Below are positions 1 through 6,259 of a DNA stretch of 16,505 bases, in pieces (the stretch's first letter is position 1; each line of letters starts with the position of its first letter). The notes under the pieces are model-generated. The model was not told the DNA's origin. It saw only the letters and a program-made list of their open reading frames with translations, and made no database searches. Made by a program: the position numbers and the translations under genes. Source of the stretch: JAKORR01 sp964608495 (lineage in GTDB: Bacteria; Armatimonadota; Zipacnadia; Zipacnadales; FEN-943); contig CAZSOQ010000117.1 in the NCBI GenBank assembly GCA_964608495.1, positions 1 through 16,505 of the forward strand, written 5' to 3'.

Positions 1-124
1 CTAGCCTCGACGCGCGCGGCGGGCCGGGTGCCGCTAGTGTTGCCGGCCGTCGCTTCCAGGCTTCGTGCCGAGCCGCAAGCACTCTCGGGCCTCTGTGGCA
101 GCCGTCTTCGCTGGCAGGCAGGGA

Positions 125-144
125 GGCGAGGCTGAAGCCTCGCC
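125..144. repeat. Perfect GC-rich hairpin downstream of the QueG-like gene
   Basis: An 8-bp perfect stem (GGCGAGGC paired with GCCTCGCC) closes a TGAA loop on the plus strand, or TTCA on the minus strand. It lies about 70 bases beyond the stop of the minus-strand QueG-like gene, so it could help end that transcript. There is no T-tract on either side, so a classical intrinsic terminator is not supported. It could equally be a dispersed intergenic palindrome of the REP type. The rest of 1-214 shows no gene. Confidence 0.5.
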
Positions 145-214
145 CTACACGGGAACGCGAGCTGCCTTGCTGTACGACGGGACTCCAGCCCCGCTTGCTG
201 CCCAGGGCTGCCGA

Positions 215-1258
215 TCACGCCTCGAGCGCGTCCGCCAGCGCCGCCTCGATCTCCCCGCGTACCCGCCGGTCCTGTTCCCCGGCGAGGGCGCGAGTCAGAG
301 CCTCTCGCGCCTCCTCGCCGCCCAGTCGCCCTACCGCCCACGCCGCCATCGCCCGCACCGGTGCGTCCTCGACCCCCAGGGCCTTCGCCAGCGCCGGCAC
401 GGCCGCGCGGTCCCCGCAGTTCCCCAGCGCCATCGCTACGTTCCGCCGGATCGTGGCACTGCCCGCGCTCATCACGAAGCCCGGCAGAGCCGCGGCCTGC
501 TCCTTCTCGCTCCCGACGAGCAAAGGAATGAGCTCGGGCGTGTCGGTAGGCCCGTCCAGCTCGAAGGGCCAGCTCGGGCGCGGTGTCAGAGCCTGGTTCT
601 TCGGGCATACTTCCTGACAGTAGTGGCAGCGATGCACCAGGTTGCCCGGCTTCCCTCGGTCCTCGCGCGGGATGGGCCTCCCCCAGAGCCACGCGCAGAT
701 GCGCCGGCCCATCTCCAGCCCGTAGGGCTCCCGCAGCGCCCCCGTCGGACAGGCCTCCAGACACGCCACGCAATCCCCGCAGTCGGAGGTCTCGATGGGC
801 CTGTCCTCCGCGCCCAAGTCCGCGTCCGTCACCACGGCCGACAGCTCGAGGTACGAGCCATATCCGTCGGCGTGGACGATGCAGTTCTTGCCATACTGCG
901 CTATTCCCGACCGCACCGCGGCCATCTTCAGCGGCAGGTGCATCCCCGGGGCGGCCCGGAACCCGTGCTGTTCCAGGAAGGCGCTGACCGTCGCGGCCCC
1001 ATGCGCGGCCGCGGGCTTGGACGCCCGGGTCCAGGGCCCGAAACGGCCCCGCGGGGCTCCGGGGGCGGACGGCTCCGGCCGCTCGAAGCCGTAGACGTAG
1101 CAGGCGGCCACGACCACCGACCGCGCCTCCGCCAGAGTCTCTCGCGGGTCAACTCTCTCTCCCTGCGCGCCCCTCAGGAAGGGCTCAGCCGAGGCACACC
1201 CCACCAGGTCCAGGCCCCTGGCTTTCGCGTATGCTCTCAGTTCCTGCATCAGCGTCAT
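215..1258 (-). CDS. QueG-like double 4Fe-4S cluster protein with C-terminal HEAT repeats
   Basis: A cytosolic iron-sulfur protein related to epoxyqueuosine reductase (QueG), which performs the last step of queuosine synthesis in tRNA. The 347-residue product shows a first ferredoxin-type motif C-x2-C-x2-C-x3-CP near residue 163 and a second, HRCHYCQEVCPKN, near 211. An extra Cys in RRICAWLWG sits where QueG has RCISYL. The stretch YGKNC...GSYLELSAVVTD resembles the QueG segment GKNT...GSW..LG.I.TD. Residues about 255-347 form two or three HEAT-like helical pairs, as in QueG, and the total length is slightly below the usual 370-390. The ATG at 1258 was chosen because AAGGAG lies 10 bases upstream. 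A second ATG at 1249 is possible. It is last in a minus-strand series, 49 bases after the tryptophan-rich segment. The fold assignment is firm. True queuosine activity is not, because many QueG paralogues have other or unknown roles. Confidence 0.8.
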   Translation of the reverse strand: MTLMQELRAYAKARGLDLVGCASAEPFLRGAQGERVDPRETLAEARSVVVAACYVYGFERPEPSAPGAPRGRFGPWTRASKPAAAHGAATVSAFLEQHGFRAAPGMHLPLKMAAVRSGIAQYGKNCIVHADGYGSYLELSAVVTDADLGAEDRPIETSDCGDCVACLEACPTGALREPYGLEMGRRICAWLWGRPIPREDRGKPGNLVHRCHYCQEVCPKNQALTPRPSWPFELDGPTDTPELIPLLVGSEKEQAAALPGFVMSAGSATIRRNVAMALGNCGDRAAVPALAKALGVEDAPVRAMAAWAVGRLGGEEAREALTRALAGEQDRRVRGEIEAALADALEA

Positions 1259-1307
1259 GGCCGCTCGTCTCCTTGCCGCCGTGCAGGTGGCGCGGTCGCG
1301 TCCGCGT

Positions 1308-1514
1308 CTAGCACGCCTCGCCCCGCCCATCCGCCGGCAGGAATCGGTCCGTCATCTCCTCGACCGTCCGGAGCCTGCTCCTCAGCTCTGCCACGAAATT
1401 TTCGCCCACATCCTGGGGCTTCGAGACCCGCCGCCACCAGCGGACCCCATGCCGCCGGCCCTCGCCGCGGAAGACAGCGGTGCGCACCCACAGGTAGACG
1501 CTGCCCCCGGTCAT
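1308..1514 (-). CDS. Tryptophan-rich unknown segment, possibly the displaced C-terminus of the helicase
   Basis: I do not recognise this family. From the ATG at 1514 it encodes 68 residues, including VYLWVRTAVF, RWWRRVSKPQDVGENF and RLRTVEEMTDRF. Almost every codon ends in G or C and second positions are mixed, the pattern of true coding sequence in this genome. The same frame keeps this quality upstream to about 1600, reading DGWELAWSDHGPSARYRG, but it has no ATG, GTG or TTG start there and no ribosome site before 1514. The likely explanation is that it is the continuation of the Lhr reading frame after a one-base shift, or a separate gene whose start is disguised. It ends at TAG, unlike its neighbours, which end in TGA. 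The product is soluble, basic and has no membrane segment. The real 5' boundary is uncertain. Confidence 0.4.
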   Translation of the reverse strand: MTGGSVYLWVRTAVFRGEGRRHGVRWWRRVSKPQDVGENFVAELRSRLRTVEEMTDRFLPADGRGEAC

Positions 1515-1596
1515 GTGCCAGCCGAGCCCGCCCGATCCGCGATACCGCGCGCTCGGGCCGTGATCGCTCCAGGCCAGCTCCCACCCGTCGCGCCCG

Positions 1597-2142
1597 ACTG
1601 GCCTCCGACCGGTGGGCCAGCCGCAGCTCGAGGCGCTCGATGGCTCGAGCGTCCAGTAGGCCCGCCATCTGCTCCTGGCTCAGCACCTCCTGCAGCACCT
1701 GCCGGTGGAGCCGCAGCAGATGCGCACGGCGTTCGCGGCCCATCTCTTGGTCCTGACGGTACCGGTCCTGGATCAGCAGCGAATGGGCGAAGGGCGACGG
1801 CGCCTCTACCTCCCGGAACACGAGCCTGGCGTCTCCCGCCTCGATCCTCGCCAGCAGCGCGGCCGTGCCGGCCACGTCGAGCTGGTCCTCGAGATACTCG
1901 CGCATCACCTCGGCGATCACCGGGTAGTCCGGCCACTGCGCCGCCGCGTCGTGCAGCTCCTGGGCGCGATAGGTCTGCAGCCACGGCGGGACGTGCTTGC
2001 CCTGCCACGCCCGCAGCACCTGCAGAGCGCATACCGCGGCGTTGCGGAAGGCGCTCCCGACGCCCGCAGCCGTGCCGGCGGCCTCGCGGACCAGGTCAGC
2101 CAGGCTTGTCGGCGAGGCTCCCGCCAGCAGCTCCCGCTTCCA
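1597..2142 (-). pseudogene. Lhr helicase C-terminal fragment, displaced by a frameshift
   Basis: This stretch continues the Lhr-family helicase in a frame one base ahead of the main gene. It reads WKRELLAGASPTSLADLV, then FRNAAVCALQVLRAWQGKHV, PPWLQTYRAQEL, YPVIAEVMREYLEDQLDV, APSPFAHSLLIQDRY and LLDARAIERLELRL. These match, in order, the segments that follow the helicase and winged-helix domains in Lhr-core proteins: the GSALF-type region, the PLWLQR-like strand, the YP-I-E-RE helix and the TPSPFA-SL motif. The frame stays open to 1255, but codon quality collapses after about 1600, where the tryptophan-rich frame takes over. The boundaries given are therefore estimates. A GTG at 2019 could start it artificially, but homology extends upstream of that to about 2142. 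With the main piece it would give a protein of about 900 residues or more. Confidence 0.75.
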
Positions 2143-4303
2143 CGGGCTTGAGCGGCGGTGGGTCCTGCTCGGGCAGCGTCAGCAGGATCACGTCGTTGGA
2201 GGCCGTGACGCTCCAGGCCTGGCCGGGGTGCGCCCGGGCGGCCGTGGCCAGCGCCACGCCCCAGGTGCGGTTGATGCGTTCACCGAAGGGGCTGTGGATG
2301 ATGACGTTGGCCCGGCCCAGCTCGTCGCGCCAGGTCTCGACTAGCAGGTCCTCGTGGTCGGGAACGATCCCCGCGGCGGACTTCTGCTCGCGCACGTAGT
2401 CCACGAGAGCCGCCGCCGCATGGGGGCACAGGTGGTACTCGCGCTGGAGCCACTGGAGCGCGTCGCCGTCGCCCAGCCGCGCGGCTGTCTCGCGCCGCAA
2501 GAGTCCGACGCGCCGCCCGACCTCGGGCGTGCGAGACCCCACGGGCCCGTGCCACCAGGGCACCGTCGGCGTCGAGCCCGGCGCCTCCTGGACGAGCAGT
2601 TGGCCGCGCTGGACACCGACGACCCGCCACGGCGTGCTGCCCAGCACGAACACGTCGCCCATGCGCAGGCAGTCGTCCACGAAGCCCGACTCGACCGTGC
2701 CCACGCGCTTGTTGCCGCCCGCGATGACCACCTGGTACTCGGAGCTCTCGGGGATGGTGCCCACGCACTGGGCGCAGAGGGCGGCCGTGCCCCGGGCCGC
2801 GGAGAGACGCCCCGACGTGCGGTCCCACAGGATGAGGGCCCGGGGCGGCCGGATCATATCGAAGGCGTGCTCGCCGTCGAGCATCGCCAGGACCGAGTCG
2901 AAGGCCTGCCGCGACAGCTCCCGATAGGGGCAGGCGCGGCGCAGCAGGGCGAAGAGCTCGTCGGCCTGTCGGTCCCGGAAAGCCACGGCGCCGGCGACCT
3001 GCTGGGCCAGCACGTCCAGGCACCCGCGCGGGAGGTGGACGTCGTCCACCTCGCCGGCCACCATCGCGCGGCAGATCGCGCCGGCCTCCACCAGCTCGTC
3101 GCGGTCGAAGATAAGCACCCGGCCCTCGCTCGTCGCGTCCAGCAAGTGCCCCGCGCGTCCGACCCGCTGCAGCCCCGTCGCCACCGACCGGGGCGACTCG
3201 AGCTGGTACACCAGGTCCACCGACCCGATGTCTATCCCCAGCTCGAGCGACGCCGTCGCCACCAGGGCGTCCAGCCGCCCCGCCTTCAGGGCCTCCTCGG
3301 CCTCCAGGCGCGTCTCCTTCGACATCGAGCCATGATGCACGCCCACGCGCACCCCCTCGCCCGCCAGCTCCCCCAGCCGCAGCGCCGTCCGCTCCGCCTT
3401 GTAGCGGCTGTTGCAGAAGACGAGCGTCGTATCGTGGCGCGCGATCTCGTCCAGCAGCACCTCGTAGGCGCTCGCCCAAAGCGCCGTGTTGCCGGCCTCG
3501 AGGAAGTCCGGCAAGGGCGCCCGGACCCGCACGTCCAGGTCCTTGCGCATCCCGGCGTTCAGGACCCGACACGGGCGCGTCCGCCCCCGGTCGTCGCTAC
3601 CCACCAGGAAGGCCGCGATCTCCTCGATCGGGCTGAGCGTCGCCGAACAGCCCACGCGCTGTAGCGGCCCCCGGACCCGCTCCTCCAGGCGCTCCAGGCT
3701 CACCGCGAGGTGCACGCCCCGCTTGTTGTCACACAGCGAGTGCACCTCGTCCACGATCACTGTCCGCACCGTCTCGAGCGCCCAGGCGAAGCGCTGGCTC
3801 CCCAGCAGCAGGTACAGCGATTCGGGCGTCGTGATGAGGATGTGGGGCGGCCGGCGCACCATCTGCGCCCGCTCGCTCTGGGGAGTGTCGCCCGTCCGCA
3901 CCGCCACGCGGATCTCGGGCAGGTCGTCCCGCGCCCGCGCTCGAATCCCCGCCAGCGGCTCGAGAAGGTTGCGGTGGATATCGTTGCCCAGGGCCTTCAG
4001 CGGCGTGATGTACAGGACGTGGACGCCGTCGGCGAGACCGCCCCGCAGGCCCCTGCGGCACAGGTCGTCTATCGCGCACAGGAAGGCCGCCAGGGTCTTG
4101 CCCGAGCCCGTCGGGGCGAGCAGCAGCGTGCTCTCTCCGCGACGTATTGCGGGCCAGGCCATCACCTGCGGCGGCGACGGGGCCCCGAAGGTCTCGCGGA
4201 ACCAGCCCGATACGCAGGGCAGGAAACCGTCGAGCGCCTCATCGCCGGCGCCTCCGCGCCCTCGCCGGGCCCTCTTCGATTGGGGTCTCTGTCTACCGGC
4301 CAC
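2096..4303 (-). CDS. lhr: Lhr-family superfamily 2 ATP-dependent helicase (main part, frameshifted at the 3' end)
   Basis: An ATP-dependent 3'-5' nucleic-acid helicase of the Lhr (large helicase-related) group, cytosolic, probably in DNA repair or RNA processing. Visible in order: a Q-motif-like WPAIRRGE, motif I APTGSGKT near residue 63, the DEVH box (VIVDEVHSL) near 183, SATLSP near 221, TLVFCNSR, HHGSMSK, VATASLELGIDIG, and QRVGRAGH near 380. A winged-helix region and the HSPFGERINRTWG motif of Lhr-core follow. The frame then runs into TGA at 2096 just after LLTLPEQDPPPLKP, while family homology resumes in the next frame from about 2142. A one-base insertion near 2140-2150 therefore seems to truncate it to 735 residues. 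The GTG at 4303 was chosen because AGGGAG lies 4 bases upstream; a GTG at 4381 is in frame but adds low-complexity Arg-rich sequence. It is co-directional with the toroid gene upstream. Confidence 0.88.
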   Translation of the reverse strand: MAGRQRPQSKRARRGRGGAGDEALDGFLPCVSGWFRETFGAPSPPQVMAWPAIRRGESTLLLAPTGSGKTLAAFLCAIDDLCRRGLRGGLADGVHVLYITPLKALGNDIHRNLLEPLAGIRARARDDLPEIRVAVRTGDTPQSERAQMVRRPPHILITTPESLYLLLGSQRFAWALETVRTVIVDEVHSLCDNKRGVHLAVSLERLEERVRGPLQRVGCSATLSPIEEIAAFLVGSDDRGRTRPCRVLNAGMRKDLDVRVRAPLPDFLEAGNTALWASAYEVLLDEIARHDTTLVFCNSRYKAERTALRLGELAGEGVRVGVHHGSMSKETRLEAEEALKAGRLDALVATASLELGIDIGSVDLVYQLESPRSVATGLQRVGRAGHLLDATSEGRVLIFDRDELVEAGAICRAMVAGEVDDVHLPRGCLDVLAQQVAGAVAFRDRQADELFALLRRACPYRELSRQAFDSVLAMLDGEHAFDMIRPPRALILWDRTSGRLSAARGTAALCAQCVGTIPESSEYQVVIAGGNKRVGTVESGFVDDCLRMGDVFVLGSTPWRVVGVQRGQLLVQEAPGSTPTVPWWHGPVGSRTPEVGRRVGLLRRETAARLGDGDALQWLQREYHLCPHAAAALVDYVREQKSAAGIVPDHEDLLVETWRDELGRANVIIHSPFGERINRTWGVALATAARAHPGQAWSVTASNDVILLTLPEQDPPPLKPVEAGAAGGSLADKPG

Positions 4304-4311
4304 CTGTCTCC

Positions 4312-4464
4312 CTAGGCGGGTCCGGCAGCGAGCCCACCGCCTTGCCTCGGGCGAGGACAGGCGCCGCTTGTGGGCCGGCACGACCAGGGCCGCCCTTTCC
4401 CGAGCCCGGCGGGGCGTCCGCCGTAGTTCCCGCGGTAGGCGATGGGGTCCTCTCGGCGCATCAT
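4312..4464 (-). CDS. Possible small ORF coupled to the toroid gene
   Basis: A 50-codon frame starts with ATG at 4464, overlapping the TGA of the preceding gene as ATGA, with GGGAGG a few bases upstream. The first half (MMRREDPIAYRGNYGGRP) has a credible residue mix and G/C-ending codons. The second half is Gly/Arg/Pro-rich and looks non-coding. It ends at TAG nine bases before the chosen Lhr start. It may be a tiny coupled peptide, or the true N-terminal end of Lhr displaced by another shift, or chance. I do not recognise it. Confidence 0.25.
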   Translation of the reverse strand: MMRREDPIAYRGNYGGRPAGLGKGRPWSCRPTSGACPRPRQGGGLAAGPA

Positions 4465-5972
4465 CCCACCTCCCTCAGGTCCTCCAGCGCCTCGATGAAC
4501 ACGCCCCTCAGCCGCCCGATCTCGTCGCCCTCCCGCAACGTCACCGCCACCTCATCATACTCATCGCTCCATTCGTCCACGCGCACGCGCCAGAGCGTCG
4601 CGTCCAGCCAGTTCCCCGGCTTCCGCTTGCCCGGATATGTGTCGCTCAGCGGCATCCCTAGCCGCTCCGCCAGGCCCTTGGCGGTGAACCTGCCGCGCCG
4701 CGCCAGGAAGAACACGCGCGCCACCGCCCAACGGTCCCTCATGCTCCTCGCCGGGACCCAGCGCGCCGATGCCGCGCACCACTCCGGGCAGGTCTCCGGG
4801 CCCATGGACAGCCCCCAGTGCCAGCCCACCCCAAGCCCCTCCCGGCCAGCGAAGGCAAGCAGGGCCTCGAGGACCTCCGCCATCCCCAGCTCCCCCCACT
4901 CGGCCCTGACCGCCGCCTCGTCCTCGGCCTCGTAGGGCGCCCCGTACCCCGCGAAGGTGGGCCGCGGAGCCGGCGGCGGCTGCTCGATGGTCTCGCCTCG
5001 GGCGACCCGCTCCACCAGCCCCGCGCAGGACCTCAGCAGCCTCAGGGCCGTCAGGGTGACCCACTTGCTCTCGCGGCGCGGCTCCTCCACATCGCCCACC
5101 ACGCTCGCCAGCAGCCCCGGGTAGTTCCCGACGCGCTCGTCGATCACCCAGCGCCCCCGCTCGTTCTGCTTGCCGACCAGGTACTCGACAGCGTGGGCCG
5201 CCCTCGGGTCGGCTCCCAGGCCCAGCATCGTCGCCACGTCCAGCAGGTCCACCACATCCGTCCGCCAGCCGAGGGCGAAGGGCAGGTGAAGCCTGGTCCA
5301 GGCGGCCTTGATGGGTCTGTATCCGTGATGATTCGCGCGATACAGGCGGTGGGCGAGCAGGAAATCCGCGCCCCGCCGCAGGGCCTGGCGCACCTCGGCC
5401 GTGCGCCGCTCCTCCGGTACCCCCGCCAGCGCCCACAGCGCCCGCGCGCATCCCGAGAAGCAGCTATGCTTCCCCAGGCAGCTCCGTGCGCCATACCGTG
5501 CGTCGCCGCCTGGGCGGTTGCCGTCATCGAACCGCTGGCTGCGCGCCAGTGCCGCCACCCAGGCCTGAAGCCGGGGGTCGTCCAGGTCGCAGTAGCGCAC
5601 CAGCCCACCGACCAACTGCCCCAGATAGCAGATTGCGGGGGGCTCGGCCCGCCGCGCCCTCGCCCGGGCCGGGCGCCACACCGCCGTGCCGAGCCATCGC
5701 TCGCAGGCCTGGCGAAGGGCCGGGTGATCGCCGGGCACGCCGAACCGCGCCAGCACGTCCAGGTCCCGCGGCCCCGCTTCCAGGGCCGCGAGGAGGCGCT
5801 GCACGGGCCCGTAGCCCCAGATCGCGCGCCGGGCCTCGACGACTTCGGGGTCTTCCGCCGGTCGGCCGAGCACCTGCGTGAGCGTCAGGTACCGCACCGG
5901 CGGGTTGTCGTCCTCCAACAGCCACGGCACCGGATCGCCTCTCATCGCGGCCATCCACGGCTCCGCCGTCAT
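4461..5972 (-). CDS. Squalene-cyclase/prenyltransferase-repeat (alpha/alpha toroid) protein
   Basis: A 503-residue cytosolic protein of the terpene-cyclase-like toroid superfamily, whose members are often given unreliable product names. The N-terminus carries the family signature PWLLEDDNPPVRYLTLTQVL followed by a DPEV-x-EAR helix. A Cys-rich helix, SCLGKHSCFSGCARALWAL, sits near the middle. Helical pairs follow, with a QW-type repeat (VGKQNERGRW) and ESKWVTLTALRLLRS. The DxDD acid motif of squalene-hopene cyclases is absent, so terpene cyclisation is unlikely. The last 150 or so residues (after YGAPYEAEDE) form a separate region that I do not recognise: WCAASARWVPARSMRDRW, a helix-turn-helix-like AKGLAERLGM, and an acidic end. 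The ATG at 5972 has an ideal AAGGAGG seven bases upstream. A near-consensus promoter lies at 6123-6151. It is first in the left block. The substrate is unknown. Confidence 0.72.
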   Translation of the reverse strand: MTAEPWMAAMRGDPVPWLLEDDNPPVRYLTLTQVLGRPAEDPEVVEARRAIWGYGPVQRLLAALEAGPRDLDVLARFGVPGDHPALRQACERWLGTAVWRPARARARRAEPPAICYLGQLVGGLVRYCDLDDPRLQAWVAALARSQRFDDGNRPGGDARYGARSCLGKHSCFSGCARALWALAGVPEERRTAEVRQALRRGADFLLAHRLYRANHHGYRPIKAAWTRLHLPFALGWRTDVVDLLDVATMLGLGADPRAAHAVEYLVGKQNERGRWVIDERVGNYPGLLASVVGDVEEPRRESKWVTLTALRLLRSCAGLVERVARGETIEQPPPAPRPTFAGYGAPYEAEDEAAVRAEWGELGMAEVLEALLAFAGREGLGVGWHWGLSMGPETCPEWCAASARWVPARSMRDRWAVARVFFLARRGRFTAKGLAERLGMPLSDTYPGKRKPGNWLDATLWRVRVDEWSDEYDEVAVTLREGDEIGRLRGVFIEALEDLREVG

Positions 5973-6122
5973 CGCTGCGCCTCCTTGCCCGCGCCTATCG
6001 CGGGCTGCCTCATCGGGGCGTCCAGGACCCAGATCGCTGTCCTCAGCACGCATCGGGGCCCCGCGTGGCGGGCGGATTGGTCCGGTAGTTGGTGCCTTCA
6101 CCCCGGCGTGAGGAGTTCGGTG

Positions 6123-6151
6123 AGTATATCGGAACTAATGTTCGATGTCAA
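6123..6151 (-). promoter_or_regulatory. Sigma-70-type promoter for the left minus-strand block
   Basis: On the minus strand TTGACA (6151-6146) and TATACT (6128-6123) are separated by exactly 17 bases, a perfect -35 and a 5-of-6 -10. Transcription should start near 6116, giving an untranslated leader of about 144 bases before the toroid gene at 5972. The AT-richer patch stands out from its GC-rich surroundings. The spacer itself contains an imperfect inverted repeat (TCGAAC...GTTCCGA) that could be an operator. Confidence 0.75.
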
Positions 6152-6259
6152 GGGGTATGAGGGGAAAGGCCCCGCCTCTGGCCGGAGGGGGCTCGTAGGC
6201 CCAGCCTGCTGAGACGGCAGGAGCGCGGGGACCTGGATCACGGCTCGGGCAGGCGGGCC

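Noticed and set aside
1255..1600. The Lhr-tail frame running on to a TGA that overlaps the QueG-like ATG (ATGA)
   Set aside because: The overlap looks like translational coupling, but codon quality in this frame is poor and the residues are low-complexity, while another frame has clear coding character.
65..1756. A 563-codon plus-strand open frame
   Set aside because: It is antisense to the QueG-like gene and Lhr tail, Arg/Pro-rich, without any recognisable motif; high GC content makes such shadows common.
6205..6221. Stem CCTGC...GCAGG as a terminator for the GH84-like gene
   Set aside because: It has only five pairs, a seven-base loop and no T-tract; too weak to call.
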